Below are positions 43,563 to 55,581 of a stretch of 64,000 nucleotides of DNA, piece after piece. This stretch comes from Amyloporia xantha (taxonomy: Eukaryota; Basidiomycota; Agaricomycetes; Polyporales; Adustoporiaceae). Numbering within the stretch: the first letter of the stretch is position 1; each line of letters opens with the position of its first letter. The DNA lies in contig JAYKKR010000003.1 in the NCBI GenBank assembly GCA_036971615.1, positions 1,798,001 through 1,862,000 on the forward strand, in the 5' to 3' direction. The position numbers were made by a program, and so were the translations under genes. Under the pieces are notes generated by a model that had not been told where the DNA came from, did no database searches, and worked only from the letters and a program-made list of their open reading frames with translations.

Positions 43563-45690
43563 ATGAAGCCAATTCACAAGCGCATCTACACTGTCCTCCC
43601 CCGTGTTCCAACCTCCCCCTCATACTCGCCAACCACCTCTAGTATATCTCGCGTTCGCTCTAACTCCGCGTCGTCTGCTCGTTCATTGTATACGGTTCCA
43701 TCGTCCCTCCCTCTCTCATTCTTCGAAACACCTGCAACACCATCACCAGGTTCTCGCCCAGGCAACTCCAATGTCATTATATCATCGCGACTTGCTGCTG
43801 AGGTGAAGGCCGATCTTGAGACACAAGCGGATTCGCCATATTCGCAAAGTTTTAATCAGAACTCGGCGCAGACCCACTCTGGTGGTCCACCACCGTATTC
43901 GCTTGCTCTCACTTCTGGTCCGTCTGACTCATCGTCACCCAACTCACCCTCACACTTCAAGCCTTTCTTTCCTTACCCGTCTTTCGCCCCGGCCCTCACC
44001 TCCATTTCGAAGGCCTCAGGCGATTTGGGTCTCGAGCCAGACCCCAAACGGCAGCGCACTCGATACCATTTGGATGTAGGAGCCTATGGAATACCCAAGC
44101 ACTCTCACGGGGCGTGTATCGCTGGTCGTGACGGGCATGGCAAGCTAGACCCCAGGGATGCATTGCACATGCGACTTAACAATTCGGAAACGCTCAGTAG
44201 CGCGGTTCAGGTTGGAGAGGATGCCTATTTTGTCCGCGGAAATGCTATGGGAGTCGCGGATGGTGTGGGCGGCTGGTCTAGGTCGCATGGGACGGGTACG
44301 TCGTGTGTTTTGTCCGCGATGAGGTATTGCTGAGGATATTCCGTTCTTTCCAGTGAACAGCGGGGAGGCTGAACCATCGCCTAGTGCCCTGTTTGCTCGT
44401 AGATTGATGCATTACTGTTCTGAGGAAGTGGATGCAGCATACACACACACCGGCTCTACGGAGACCGCGGATGCTTAGTATGTTGTTTCAAGGGTCCAAT
44501 TTCAAGTCAAAATACTTATGTCCCATGTAGTGCGACAGATGCGTCGCTAGATGTAGATCCCGAAGACGTATATGCGCAACTTGAGGATTCGCTAGAAGAA
44601 CTGGAAGAAGGGTTGGATGTGCTAATGATCCTAGAGAAGGCGTACGAAAAGACTATGCAAGCACATGTCCGTATAGAACAGGACGCGATTCCACATGAGG
44701 AAGCTTTCCCAGAGCCTTCGCACCCCTGCGATATTTCTAGCAACCACCACTCTCTAGAGAGTCATTCGGAGTCTATTCGGCCTCACTTCCAATCCCCATC
44801 ATCATGGTCTTCCATCTTGTCTCCTCATCCGAAGCAGCCAGTGGCTGCACCAAAGGTTCCTCTATTGCAAGGTTCATCCACAGCCCTCGTTGCTGTGCTA
44901 GAACATCCTCCTGCTCGCGTCACGAAGGAGAGACGGTCACCATCGCTCTTTTCTCCTCGACCAAGACGAGTTGACGACTCTTCAGCTACGTCTGAGCGAG
45001 GTGCGATCATCAAGATAGCTCATTTAGGTGACTGTATGGGTATGCTCATTCGTGGGGAGGAGATTGTATGGCGGACAGAGGAGATGTGGTGGAATGTAAG
45101 TGTACTCGCCATCTGGTATCCGCGCAATTGCACCATGCTTATTTCTCAACAGTTCAATACGCCCGTACAGTTAGGACCCTCTTCGCCAACACGCCCTCGA
45201 GATGCGCACGTGTTCACGGTGCCTGTGGAGGCTGATGACATCCTCATCCTCGCCAGTGACGGATTGAGCGACAATTTATGGGACGAAGATGTATTAGACG
45301 AAGTCATCCGATTTCGTCGGCCTTACGTCGCGGGTGGCTCATGGCAGGAGCCATCTCCAGTCAATAGCCCTGTGAAAGGCGGTTATGGACGGAGTACCCT
45401 AGCTGCTATGCTTAGTGAAGCGTTGTGCTCCCGAGCCCGTCGTATTGCGGAGAAGCGTGTGCGCAAAGGTCAGCAGCCTGCATCGACACAACAAGGTGGT
45501 GCACCTCCAGATTTTGAGATCCCGTTTGGACGGCGCGCTCGTGAACAGGGCAGGTCGTTCCATGGCGGTAAACCAGATGGTAAGTTGCCCACTGACTGTA
45601 CTGTCACTGGAGAATCTGATATCCTGTTGACTAGATATTTCTGTCCTCGTTGCTGTGATTTCGCCTGTGGAGACCTTGGGCCTCGCGTAG
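43563..45690 (+). CDS. PTC7: PTC7-type protein phosphatase 2C
   Basis: PTC7 (PPTC7) enzymes are metal-dependent Ser/Thr phosphatases, in yeast acting in mitochondria on coenzyme Q and related proteins. Five exons (43563-44295, 44354-44477, 44531-45095, 45153-45579, 45635-45690) give 634 residues. The core starts GEDAYFVRGNAMGVADGVGG, with the metal-binding ADGVGGW, and ends with DDILILASDGLSDNLWDEDV and, across the last intron, DDISVLVAVISPVETLGLA. The long Ser/Pro-rich N terminus and low-complexity insert (about 44550-44990) exceed the usual family length. ATG 43563 (MKPIHKRIYTVLPRV) gives a basic, possibly mitochondrial start; 43491 in frame is the alternative. The transposon island ends about 160 bp upstream. 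Confidence 0.85.
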
Positions 45691-45920
45691 CCTTCGTTCA
45701 CATCGTTCTGTGGTTCGTCCGTTGCATTCCACTCGGTACCCGTTGTGGACAATATCCTCTGCATTTGTATACATAACTTCGCTGCACATCTTTGCAATAT
45801 CTTATTACGGTAGCATTACAGAAACGCTTCCACTTTATTCACATCCTCTTTATGAGACTCATTTCGTGACGGCCTGTAGGAAATCTTGACATGCTATACA
45901 TACTCATGACTATCAACTAT

Positions 45921-46956
45921 TCAATCCGTGTCCATAGCATCGCTGACATGTGTGACATCCTCGCTCACTACTAGACTACGTATTTCTTCAGACTTCCAAG
46001 CAGTAGTACCTCGTCGGAAACCGTAACTTCGCTCCTTCTGGACTCGCTCGTTCGGTTTCACGAAGTTACGGAGCATCTCTGTATGCGAGGCCGTGATAAT
46101 ACAAGCGTCGACATTGGAGCCGGATCCCAAGTCGTTGAAAATACCGGCAGTGATTGCAGCTGAGACCACCTCGAGGGCCTCCCCTCTCTACAAAGGATGG
46201 CTGAGTACAGACTTGGGGCTAGATGAGGAGAGCCTACCTCCATGTTTGGTCGCCATTTGCTCTCGAAAACGGCCATTGCAGCCAGACTGCCTGAGCCCAT
46301 CGTTACATAAGGAAGCTTGTCCGTTGAGCCGTGGGGATGAATGGTGAAAAGATGAGGTCCAGTAGCGTCGACGCCACCCAGGACGAGTGCGGCGCCTATA
46401 TGACCTTGATATCTATAACAAAATGCGTCAGCAAGTGGGGATCACTAATTCAGCTTAAACACGGACTGGAAAAGCATTTGCTTGAGCATCGTCATTGCTG
46501 TGACGACGCGAGGCTTTCGACCAGTCGACAATGCATGTAACTCCATGTTGGAAGAGATGAGAGCAGTAGTGAACTCTGTGTCAGCAGCCGTTCCTGCTCC
46601 ACAGCAACGAATAGATTCAGTGATATAGTGAATCTACTCGATAAAGAGTCAGTCGCGTCTAATTACACAGATAGCACATAGACGCACCTTTTCACAATTC
46701 TTGTCGGCTACGATGGGCCCTTCTGTTGCACGCGTGTCTGCTCCCAGCACAATCCCATCCTTGAATAGGCAGCCTACAATGGTCGTTCCTGTACTTGTTG
46801 CCTTCGGTAGTGGGACGCCTCGGTTGGTCAGGAATGTGTTGCTGAATGAATCAGGCTACCTTGTCAGTAAATGGATTACATCGCCGCTGCTCTATCATAC
46901 CGGATCTCATTGGAAAAATCAAAGCCAGGAGATGAATAGACCGAAGCAGTAGCCAT
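45921..46956 (-). CDS. PUP1: 20S proteasome subunit beta 2 (trypsin-like)
   Basis: This catalytic subunit of the 20S core has trypsin-like activity. The first exon starts [19 protein letters not shown] (ATG at 46956) and splices to [20 protein letters not shown], then [20 protein letters not shown] and [11 protein letters not shown]. Thr at the start of TTIVGCLF, after the cleaved propeptide, is the catalytic nucleophile, and the aspartate of GADTRAT is kept. Downstream come [18 protein letters not shown], a 50-nt intron, [20 protein letters not shown] and a beta2-typical C-terminal tail ending [15 protein letters not shown] that wraps the neighbouring subunit. Convergent with the PTC7-type gene (230 bp between stops) and divergent from the BAR gene (256 bp shared promoter). 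Confidence 0.9.
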
Positions 46957-47212
46957 TGCAATGGCAAAGCAGTCAAGCAAGGAGTTGCAAAAAAGGCACG
47001 CTCGGGAGCAGGATGGTCGAGGATAGAGAGCGTTGGGCACGGTGACGCGTCTCGGTCAGTACTTACATCCAAGACGCGTACTGGCGCGACCCCAGGCGCT
47101 GCTGAGACCCCGAACACTGCTGCCTGCACTGCAATGCTCAGGCTACCGTTAGCAGCTCTCTCCTTTCTTCCCCTTCCTTTACGTCTTCCGTCTCTAACAG
47201 CTCTTAATTAGC

Positions 47213-48474
47213 ATGGAGGGTTGGAACAAACTGCAGTCTAGTTTCTCTGGACTCAATCTGGGCCAGTCAGCGAACAAGCTGGCAAAGGGCTTCAACACAA
47301 GTGTGCAGGCAACGAAGGAACGCTTGGGCCAGGTAGCTGCGGATGATATTACTGAACTTCCTCAAGGTATGTGCTGGCCTTTCATAATGTTTCACACGTC
47401 GCTCAAACTATTACTCGCAAGAATACAAGGATCTTGAAGAGCGAGTTGACAACCTCCGACGAATTCACTTGACCCTGTTGAAGTACGCGCTCCTGTTCAA
47501 CAACGAGGATCGTCACTCATGTGGGATCATGTAGAGTTACAAAAGTGTATGAGACGGAGACATACGACTATCCGACGCAAATTCAAGAATCCATCACCGA
47601 ACTTGGTACCACCATTGGTCATGGCATCACCAATTTTGCTGCCACCAACCTAAAGGGTACTAATCTCCCTGTACCCGCACCAACTGTACCCCCTACTGCA
47701 CAACACAAGACGCTTCCTCATGCACTTGGTCGAGCAGCTACTACTGCTGCCTCAATAGTACAATCGACTGCTGGTGCAGGCGATGAGAAGCTGAGCAGGG
47801 CGCTCACTGCCTACGCGGGAGCCTGGGAGAAGATTGCCGAGGGACGCGTTGAACAAGATTATGCTATAAAGACACAGTTTCTGCAGCCTTGGCAAAGTAC
47901 GCTATCTACATCCATAGCGGTGGCGATGAAGGCTCGCCAAGCAGTGCGTGTCAGCCGACTTGAGCTGGACTCTGCAAAGCAAGTGTAAGTTTGGTGGCTC
48001 GGTAGCTTCTTTATGCTTATTAATTCTGCTCGCTAGGCTAAAGACGGTGGGCCCTACCAAACAAGAAGCTGCTCGCCTTGAGGTCGAGAACGCAGAAGAC
48101 GACCTTGTGCAAAAGACGGAAGTAGCTATCACACTCATGAAGGCCGTTCTGGACAATGTATGTCGAGCCTTCGCCCTGCCGTTCACGAGAATAATATCTC
48201 TCCCAATAGCCCGAGCCGCTGAAGGATTTGAACGAACTCGCGAAGGCTCAGGTACTGTTAGACTGTAAGATATCCATCAGTGTCACTGACTGCCTCTATT
48301 CTCATCCACAGCTCCTCTACTATGCTACGGCTGCGGAGGCTTTATCGACTGTACAAGGAGAGATTGAAGAGCTCAGTGTTGCTGCGGAAGGCGAATACAG
48401 GTGGGATTTCATTCCATCTTCTTCGACGAACCTTGTTGATGACAGCCTGACATAGGAAGTCCCGGGATCACTGA
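47213..48474 (+). CDS. BAR-domain protein (Gvp36-like)
   Basis: BAR proteins form banana-shaped dimers that bind curved membranes in endocytic and Golgi traffic. The start MEGWNKLQSSFSGLNLGQSA is followed by a long helical region (EERVDNLRRIHLTLLK, YDYPTQIQESITELG, RALTAYAGAWEKIAEGRVEQ, LELDSAKQVLK, VENAEDDLVQKTEVAITLMK). The end is LLYYATAAEALSTVQGEIEE. The final exon is tiny: GGCGAATACAG joins across 48401-48455 to give EYRKSRDH and a stop at 48474. Simple frame reading would instead run to a false stop at 48455. This layout matches fungal Gvp36-like proteins. No SH3 domain is seen. Confidence 0.8.
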
Positions 48475-48829
48475 TATCTTACCATCGTAATTATCCATGT
48501 ATCTGGACACTCTCCTCCTTGTCATACTTGCGATCAAATTCGCATATCTACTACGCTCTCACAATCTACTTTTCTGTATGTTTATGATACTACTAGTAAG
48601 ACTTTCACCAGGCAGCCATGAAGTAGAATCTGACGCGTTTCACGCGCGAACTATGCATTGGTAATACAGTGTAGCAGTGCATGAACGATGTGGTACTTGT
48701 GTGGTATATTTATACCACGGGCGTCTGATCTCGATCGACGGTGTCGATTGTGATGTAACAGTTTACATAGGGACACGATCGATATGTACATACTACGCGA
48801 CTTTGACCAGTTTCAATCTCTCCATCACC

Positions 48830-51024
48830 ATGTCTTCGCCCACGAGTCAAACAACCATCAGTCCTCATAATCAGCAACCCTTGGTCACCCGCACCTATCC
48901 GTCTGAAAATGAGCTCAGTATCACCATTCAGCGTTCTGCTACAGCACAAAAGGCGTGGAGTCGTGTTCCACTTCAGCAGAGAATCGCAATTGGTAGAAAG
49001 TTCATGGTCAGTGATATTCTGGTCAACTATACGATGCCCATTGAAGAAACTGAACGGCTGCAGGATGAATTCCGTAACATGACGAATGACGTACCCATGG
49101 AGCTGACTATTCAAATGGGACGGTATGTTATAGCAACTCGACTTCACGATGCAGATCTCATCCATTGTATAGGCCAGTCTCGCAGGGAGCCGGAGAAGTT
49201 AGAGGAATGTTAGAACGAGCAGAATACTTGTTGTCAATAGCCGAAACAGCCTTAGCAGATGTGTCGCTGACAGATACAGATAAGCCCGGGTTTAGACGGT
49301 TCATCAAGCGTGCCCCTCTCGGAGTAGTCCTTGTGATCGCTCCTTGGAAGTATGTTGAATTACCTGTGGAAAAACCGCCGACGTCTGCTTACTGCAGGAT
49401 TGTCCAGTTATCCATACCTGACCTCGATAAACTCTGTCCTTCCTGCACTCGTTGCCGGCAATTCCGTCATCTTAAAACCATCTCCGCAAACTCCTCTTGC
49501 AGCAGAACGCTTTTCGCTTGCCTGGGAGCGAGCAGGCCTCCCGCAGGATCTCCTACAAGTCGTCCATCTTTCGCCGTCGTTAAGTTCCTTCGCCGTTCAG
49601 CATCCTTCAGTGGACTTCGTTTCCTTCACTGGAAGTGTGGCTGGAGGGCGTGCTGTAGACCAGGCCGCTGCAAATGCTCCGAATTTCAAGGGCGTTGGTC
49701 TGGAAGTTAGTCATCGTCCCCGATTGGATGCGTAATGTATTGACATTTTGAGTATCAATCAGCTAGGAGGGAAGGATCCTGCGTATGTGCGCGCTGATGC
49801 TGATCTCGAATACACAGTGGCAGAATTGGTTGACGGTAGGCAATTCAGCCACTTCGCCTCAGAATCATCGAATGACTTGTCATCAGGGGCGATGTTCAAC
49901 TCTGGACAGAGCTGCTGTGCCATTGAGGTTAGTAATACTGCCTCATGAGCTTACTAGGCAAGCGTGCTTATCGATTTTCCCCAGAGGATATATGTTCATT
50001 CAGCCGTATATGCGCCATTCGTTTCGAAGTACGTGGAACTAGTGAAGGTAAGACTTAAAGTCGGTTTTGAAATCGGTGCCTGCATAAACTGCTCTTAAAA
50101 GAAATACAAATTGGGTGATCCTACACAAACGGATGTGAATCTTGGCCCTGTGGTCAGCGTAGCAAGTGCAGAGAAGATTCGCAAGCAAATTTCAGATGCA
50201 GGTGAGCATACTTGCCTTCCCTCACGCGACTTGGTCAAATCTTTTATATCCCAATAACAGTGAAGGCAGGGGCCAAGGCTCTTATTCCGGAGGACTTATT
50301 CCCTTCTGCAAAAGTGTAGGACTCAATTTGTTCTTCATCATAGTGCCTCCTAAGCCGTCGTATCTAGGGATACAGCCTACGTGGCGCCTCAGGTCTTGAT
50401 TGATGTTGATCATTGTGGGTTCTAAATCTTATGGATGTGCGCAATTTATTGAAACCCAATCTCAGCCATGGACGTCATGATGGTACGTCGACCTCAATTG
50501 CTCACTGCTCCTTTAGCTTACGTGACTGCTGACAGGAAGAGACATTCGGACCTGTTGTCGGTATCATGCAGGTCAGTCAACTCGCACCGTGCAGTGTTTC
50601 TCCCAGATGATCATCATTCATCGCAGGTGTCCTCCGATGAAGAAGCGGTTCGCCTCATGAATGATTCCCCCTACGGCCTAACGGCCTCTATATGGACCAA
50701 CGCGGAAACCAACGCGGAATCAGAAACCGCCTTCCTGAAACTCGCAGATGAATTGTTCACCGGAACAGTATTCTTAAACAGGTCTGTGGCGCACATTAGA
50801 CCATACTTGCTGGGTGTTCATGGTTGTCATGTAACTTTCTAGATGCGATTACCTAGATCCAGCACTCGCGTGGACGGGAGTGAAAGATAGCGGTCGCGGT
50901 GTCAGTTTGAGTAAATTTGGTACGCCCTGCGTTGCATTATCCTGCTTTGCAACGGCTAATGTCGACCGTAGGTTACGATCAACTGACTAGAGCGAAATCC
51001 GTACACCTGAAGATCAAGACTTAA
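48830..51024 (+). CDS. Aldehyde dehydrogenase family protein
   Basis: NAD(P)-dependent oxidation of an aldehyde; the substrate is not evident. Many small exons. The start MSSPTSQTTISPHNQQPLVT is followed by AQKAWSRVPLQQRIAIGRKF, LTIQMGRPVSQGAGEVRGML, RAPLGVVLVIAPWN, NSVLPALVAGNSVILKPSPQ (cofactor-binding Lys), VDFVSFTGSVAGG, LGGKDPAYVRADADLEYTVA and FNSGQSCCAIER with the catalytic cysteine pair. Then come YKLGDPTQTDVNLGPVVS, EETFGPVVGIMQVSSDEEAV, NDSPYGLTASIWT and the end YDQLTRAKSVHLKIKT. All core motifs are present, so the gene appears intact. An upstream in-frame ATG exists at 48677, but 48830 fits the family better. The succinate-semialdehyde or general aldehyde type cannot be separated here. 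Confidence 0.85.
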
Positions 51025-51324
51025 GACTCGGGGTTCATACTATAGTGACAGCTGTGGTAGAGATAGATGCAGGGTGTCGAAAGAGATTTTTTGATACAGA
51101 ACTGTAAGCTGATTGTTATCTTGACACTCACACCCCATCGATGATGTTGAAGAAGCTCGAGCGTGTCCATGCCTTCAGCCAGAGAACACTGAACAAATAG
51201 ACGTGTCGGCACCGTTTGAAAAAGATTTTAACCCATGTCCTGACGAGGTAAGACAAATAGAAGCTCCCGACACTCGAGGCACACAAATACATAAATAGTG
51301 AAATCCCTAGTAATGATACCTGTA

Positions 51325-52237
51325 TTACACCTTGTAGCGTCGTCCAGTTTTGGTAAAGAAAGTCTGCAGAATGTAAACCTGTAGACTGGTCGAGGTTGTC
51401 AGATAACCGCTCTGTGAGGAGACAGCGAGAGCGTACACTGCCATGCCAACGATGCCCGCGCTCTCAAGTACAGCGTACCAGAATAGACGACTGAATCGGC
51501 GTCCCTCATAAGTAAGTGAATCTACAGAGAAGGAACGCCAATTACACACTTTTGTGTCGACTTGACAATGTCGAAGCCTCTGTTTTCTCGCGTGTGGAAG
51601 CTATGCATGAATAGTCAATACTGCCATGGGAGAAGCCTACAATGACTACTTACTATTTCTGAGTACGTTTTATATTCTGCAGCATTCCATTTAGTCTGAA
51701 TATGCTTTCCTCTAGAGCGCTCGTGTGTTCAGAAATTTGGCCTGGTTTCGCTGGTGGTTCCCGCCGCGGCTCACTCTCAACCATGATGTCGAAATCAATG
51801 AGCTTCTCTGTGAGTGTAGACATGTCGTTCTCAAAGCAAAAGGCATATTCGCCAACGGTGTTGGCAGTGAGCACGTAGTCCCCTTGGCGTTCCCTCGCGC
51901 CGTCTAGAATGACTTTCTCATTGGGATCTTTTACATCGAAGTCGATGTCAAATGAACCTCCGGCTTGCACCTACTTGGTTGCAAAGGGTTACAGATATCT
52001 CAATGCAAACAAGGGTGAGACCAACCGCAAAGTAGAACTGACGGAGGGTCAGTGAGCGGTTGAAGGGCTTGTCGACTACGAAGAACTCACGCCAATCTTC
52101 TCACCAGCCTTGTCCACGTCAGCATAGAAGCATAACCGTTCATTGGCACCAATCGCCGTCGTTAGTGCAGATGCACGAGCTGTGCTAGCAAGCTGGAGAA
52201 GAACAATGAAGAAAAGGAACGATAGAGGGATTGTCAT
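51325..52237 (-). CDS. p24/emp24 family cargo receptor
   Basis: p24 proteins cycle between ER and Golgi in COPII/COPI vesicles and select cargo. The N terminus MTIPLSFLFFIVLLQLASTA is a clear signal peptide. The GOLD domain follows with NERLCFYADVDKAGEKIG, GGSFDIDFDVKDPNEKVIL and GEYAFCFENDMSTLTEKLID (the two cysteines of the family disulphide), then a coiled-coil part (EESIFRLNGMLQNIKRTQKY). After splicing (intron ending GATTCAG) the reading is TRENRGFDIVKSTQNRLFWY, the membrane helix, and a cytosolic tail with TFFTKTGRRYKV. The start codon is at 52237. Convergent with the aldehyde dehydrogenase gene and divergent from the Rua1-type gene with 249 bp between starts. Confidence 0.85.
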
Positions 52238-52486
52238 GGCCAGCAGTAAAGCGAGTGCTTGCCCGCCGCTGAAGTGACCGAGCGAATGGCAGCTATGTTT
52301 ACGTCAGCAGAAGTGATCATTTGCCCGTTCGCGGGGATAAACAACGCGCAAACAACGCGTCTTGTCCAGAACCACCGTTCCGCATATACCCATCTATTTC
52401 ACTGCTGGTACGTTACAATCTTTCTAAATAAGCGACCAAGGTTAAAGACTGCTCACTAGATTGCCTTCGCAGAGTTCAGTCTCATT

Positions 52487-54441
52487 ATGTCCTCGTCAAC
52501 TGATAGATACAGCGGCATCCTACTTCCTGGCTATGCTGGCTATGCTGGCGAATATCCTCGCCTATCTCTCGGCGCATATAACTATTCACCCCGCGTCTAT
52601 CGCGAGTCAGCCCTTCGTAGAACTCATGGCCGTGCATCTGCCGACGCGGATTTATACCTTTATGATGCTTCCGAAAGTGCTTCGAAATCACCATTCGTGA
52701 TCGCTCCTTCTGACGATCAGGTCGACCGATATTCGCCCACCACCTCTGGCACCTATTCCGTTGCTGAAGAAGCCAAGTCAACTACCAAATTCTCACCGTG
52801 TACTCCACTCGAAAATCTGTTTACCTCTTCTCCCGGTGGTTTTTGGGCAGCAGCGACCTCATCAGTGTCCCCCATTTTCCGATATTCGTCTCCAGACCAT
52901 GATAATCAACGGAATGACTCCCATTACTCCAGTACTAATCTGCCAGCAAAGAAGATCCAATCCTTAGCTGAATATCGGACTGCCCAGGAAACACGTCCAT
53001 CTGGCAGCCAAAAGCGCTTCTCAGCCGTGCTGTCACCTTCCTCTATGTCCAGTCTGTCGTCCGTTCCGTCCTCTCCGTTTCTAAATGGATCTCCTAGTAT
53101 TGGCCGTATCTCTGTGCTTACGGCTGCTCGATCTCAACGCTCCTCTGCGGCGGACCCGTCACGATATTCCAACCGTCACTTTCTTGAACCTGCATCTGAC
53201 AAAAACACGTATCATGATAGGGATTCTAATCGCTATCCAACTCGCTCTAAACTGCGTGCGAGAGCTGACACTCCCTGTCGGCGATCTGGGATTAGAAAGA
53301 GAAGCTCTAGTCCCGATGTGGACGAAGACAATTCGCATTATGGACGAGCTAACCGAAGAGCTCATAAGAGACAGCGCACTGCCAGTAGTGGCCGTAATGA
53401 TCTGGACTCAGACGACGACAGTGCTCAGGATATCGGGACCGATATTCTCTATACATATCCGAATCGTACATTTCCTCTGCGAGTCCCCATACATCCGGAT
53501 TTCCCATTGCTTTATAGACGTTTTCCTGTTAGCTCATTCTCGGAAGCAGACAGTGAAAGGTAGGTGACAGGTTCGAACCAGTACCCAATTAGTGAGCTCA
53601 CGAGTGATGACATTTGCCAGATACCTCACTTCGAAGGGATTGTCGGATGCGCTGTTCAACCCTCCACGCAATGCTTTCGATTTGTACACGCCTCGATTTG
53701 TGAAGGGAAAGGGTACAACGAAAGTTCGTACGCTGTCGGTGCTATTAATATTGACGATAACATATGTGGCATCTCTTTAGGTAGGGCTCTGCCCGTGTTG
53801 CTGCGAGAGTGCCGCTCGTGGAGGTGATTCCAAAAAGCTGTGGCTGTCTATGAAGTTCTCCGCTTTCAAGTGGTATGTTTGGCCTGTTAATTTATGTGAC
53901 CAATTCTCACCGCGGTCTCAGAGTTTGCCCGTCTTTTCTAATATTATCATCTCACCTACGCGTACTAGTTATCATATGCAATATGCTCATGGTACAGTGA
54001 TGTGCCTTGGTATCTGAATACCCATTTTGACTGCACACAGGTATCTCGGCGATGACTGGGCTTCCATTCTCCCCACCGATAGCTTTTCGCACTGTTTCCC
54101 GCCCTCAAGTCGGCAAGCACGAAAAAACGGAGATTATGCAAGGCAAATGTCACAAATGCTTGAAATGGGTTGCCGTTGAAGGGATAAAAGATGTTCCAAC
54201 GAAGGTTTGATCATCTTCGACTGGTGTTGTTCATGACTGACCCATTATCCCCAAGGTCAAGGAAATTTACTGGTATATGCCCGATCGTTTAGTATATCAC
54301 GCCGAATACTAACCCAGTCTGTCACACAGGTGGAAACACGCAGCCGCATGCCACCAAGGTTCTGTGATTGATGGTGAATGCGATGTTTATGTGGACGATG
54401 ACATGTACAAGGCCTTGCTCAGCGTCGGAGACTCGAAGTGA
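52487..54441 (+). CDS. Protein with Rua1-type C-terminal domain, probable transcription regulator
   Basis: The first exon (52487-53561) encodes a Ser-rich, apparently disordered half with a basic region (RRSGIRKRSSSPDVDEDN, NRRAHKRQRTASS). The remaining exons splice to YLTSKGLSDALFNPPRNAFD, YTPRFVKGKGTTKVGLCPVC, a WLSMKFSAFKCYHMQYAHG segment and ISAMTGLPFSPPIAFRT. The end is KCHKCLKWVAVEG...EIYWWKHAAACH. 'PR(Y/F)VKGxGxxKxGLCPxC', the HMQYxHGIS segment and late CxxC...HxxxCH residues match the zinc-binding C-terminal domain named after Rua1, the Ustilago regulator of ustilagic acid genes. Which genes this one controls cannot be inferred. The stop is at 54441. Confidence 0.75.
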
Positions 54442-54813
54442 TTGCGTCAGCGATTCTATCGCGCGGACGTCTTACAACAAGCTTGTTCAGAAGGGGCAAT
54501 ACTCTACCCATGGGTTCAGTCGTTTCCTCCACTAGTGACTGCTAGTACTCATCTTTCACGGATGGTTTGCTGATGAGTCTATATTTTCGATGCTATCATG
54601 TCCTCTGGGTTCATCGACCATGTGTTTTCTTGTTCCCTCACACTGGTATAATGTCTATCATGTGTTCGAGCGTATATTTTTACGGCCTGTCGCAGAGATT
54701 TGCAACGAGAACAATATTGAAATGTGACTGACGATCGGCGGCTTACCTTATGATCATGATCGAGTGTTTGAAAGTGCTCTTTTCGCACGGTTTCGTAGTT
54801 GTTGACCGCCACT

Positions 54814-55281
54814 ATGCCTAGGAGTGACAATCGAAACGACGTCTTGTACGCACAGCTACAACGTCGGATGATAGAACATGGTGATTGGAACCGGTACGAC
54901 CCTACAATGCTCTAAGCAGAAAATGGGAAGTACTGATGTGTGACCAAATCAGGCTATCGTCAGTTTTGACTGAGAGACTGAATGAAAGTGGATGGCTCGA
55001 CGAATTCCGACATCGAAGCAAAGGTGGGACTGCATACTATGTATTCCTATCAAATTCCATTGAGACATTGCATTATGTTGGAAACAGAATTAGCTCGACA
55101 AGACACTATGTCGGCGGAAGCTATAATGAACGAACTTCGTCCTCAAGCGGAAGGTGGTAGCTCTTGACCTCATAATAGAGAAACAAGCTGACTTGTTGTA
55201 ATAGCCTTACTGCCACCTCAAGGAAAGCAGAACATGGTGATGATGATTCGGCAATATATGGAGAAACAAGTTGAGGGATAA
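54814..55281 (+). CDS. SUS1: SUS1/ENY2, SAGA DUB module and TREX-2 subunit
   Basis: Sus1 (ENY2) is a small helical protein that links SAGA histone H2B deubiquitination with mRNA export through TREX-2. Four exons splice to 97 residues: MPRSDNRNDVLYAQLQRRMI, EHGDWNRLSSVLTERLNESG, WLDEFRHRSKELARQDTMSA, EAIMNELRPQAEALLPPQGK and QNMVMMIRQYMEKQVEG. Length and helix pattern fit yeast Sus1 (96) and human ENY2 (101). Introns start at about 54895 (CG|GTACGACC), 55022 and 55156; no single open frame shows the whole protein. Yeast SUS1 is also known for multiple introns in so small a gene. It lies between the Rua1-type gene and RSM10 on the same strand. Confidence 0.9.
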
Positions 55282-55581
55282 GACAACATATTGATATCTA
55301 CGTCTCGGTCAGACTACGTACATGGATGTTTCGTCAATTATTATACGATTAGCATAATTTTTCAATCTGTATTGTTGGCGTACGTAGACGGGAAAACTAT
55401 CGAAGGAGGCTTCCGACCCCTCCCCATTCATATACGAACGTGCAGTACCCTTTGGATCGCGTTCGCACTCGTATTCGAATCTCGATGCAATTGCCATATG
55501 TGGCACGACCAAACTTCCCAGCCTCACGTGTTCCGAGTGTGTCTCAGCTTTCGACTTTCGTCTAGCTGTCTTGTACGCGTT

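Noticed and set aside
54579..54830. 83-residue minus-strand frame between the Rua1-type gene and SUS1
   Set aside because: No recognisable motif and it overlaps the SUS1 start region; treated as chance.
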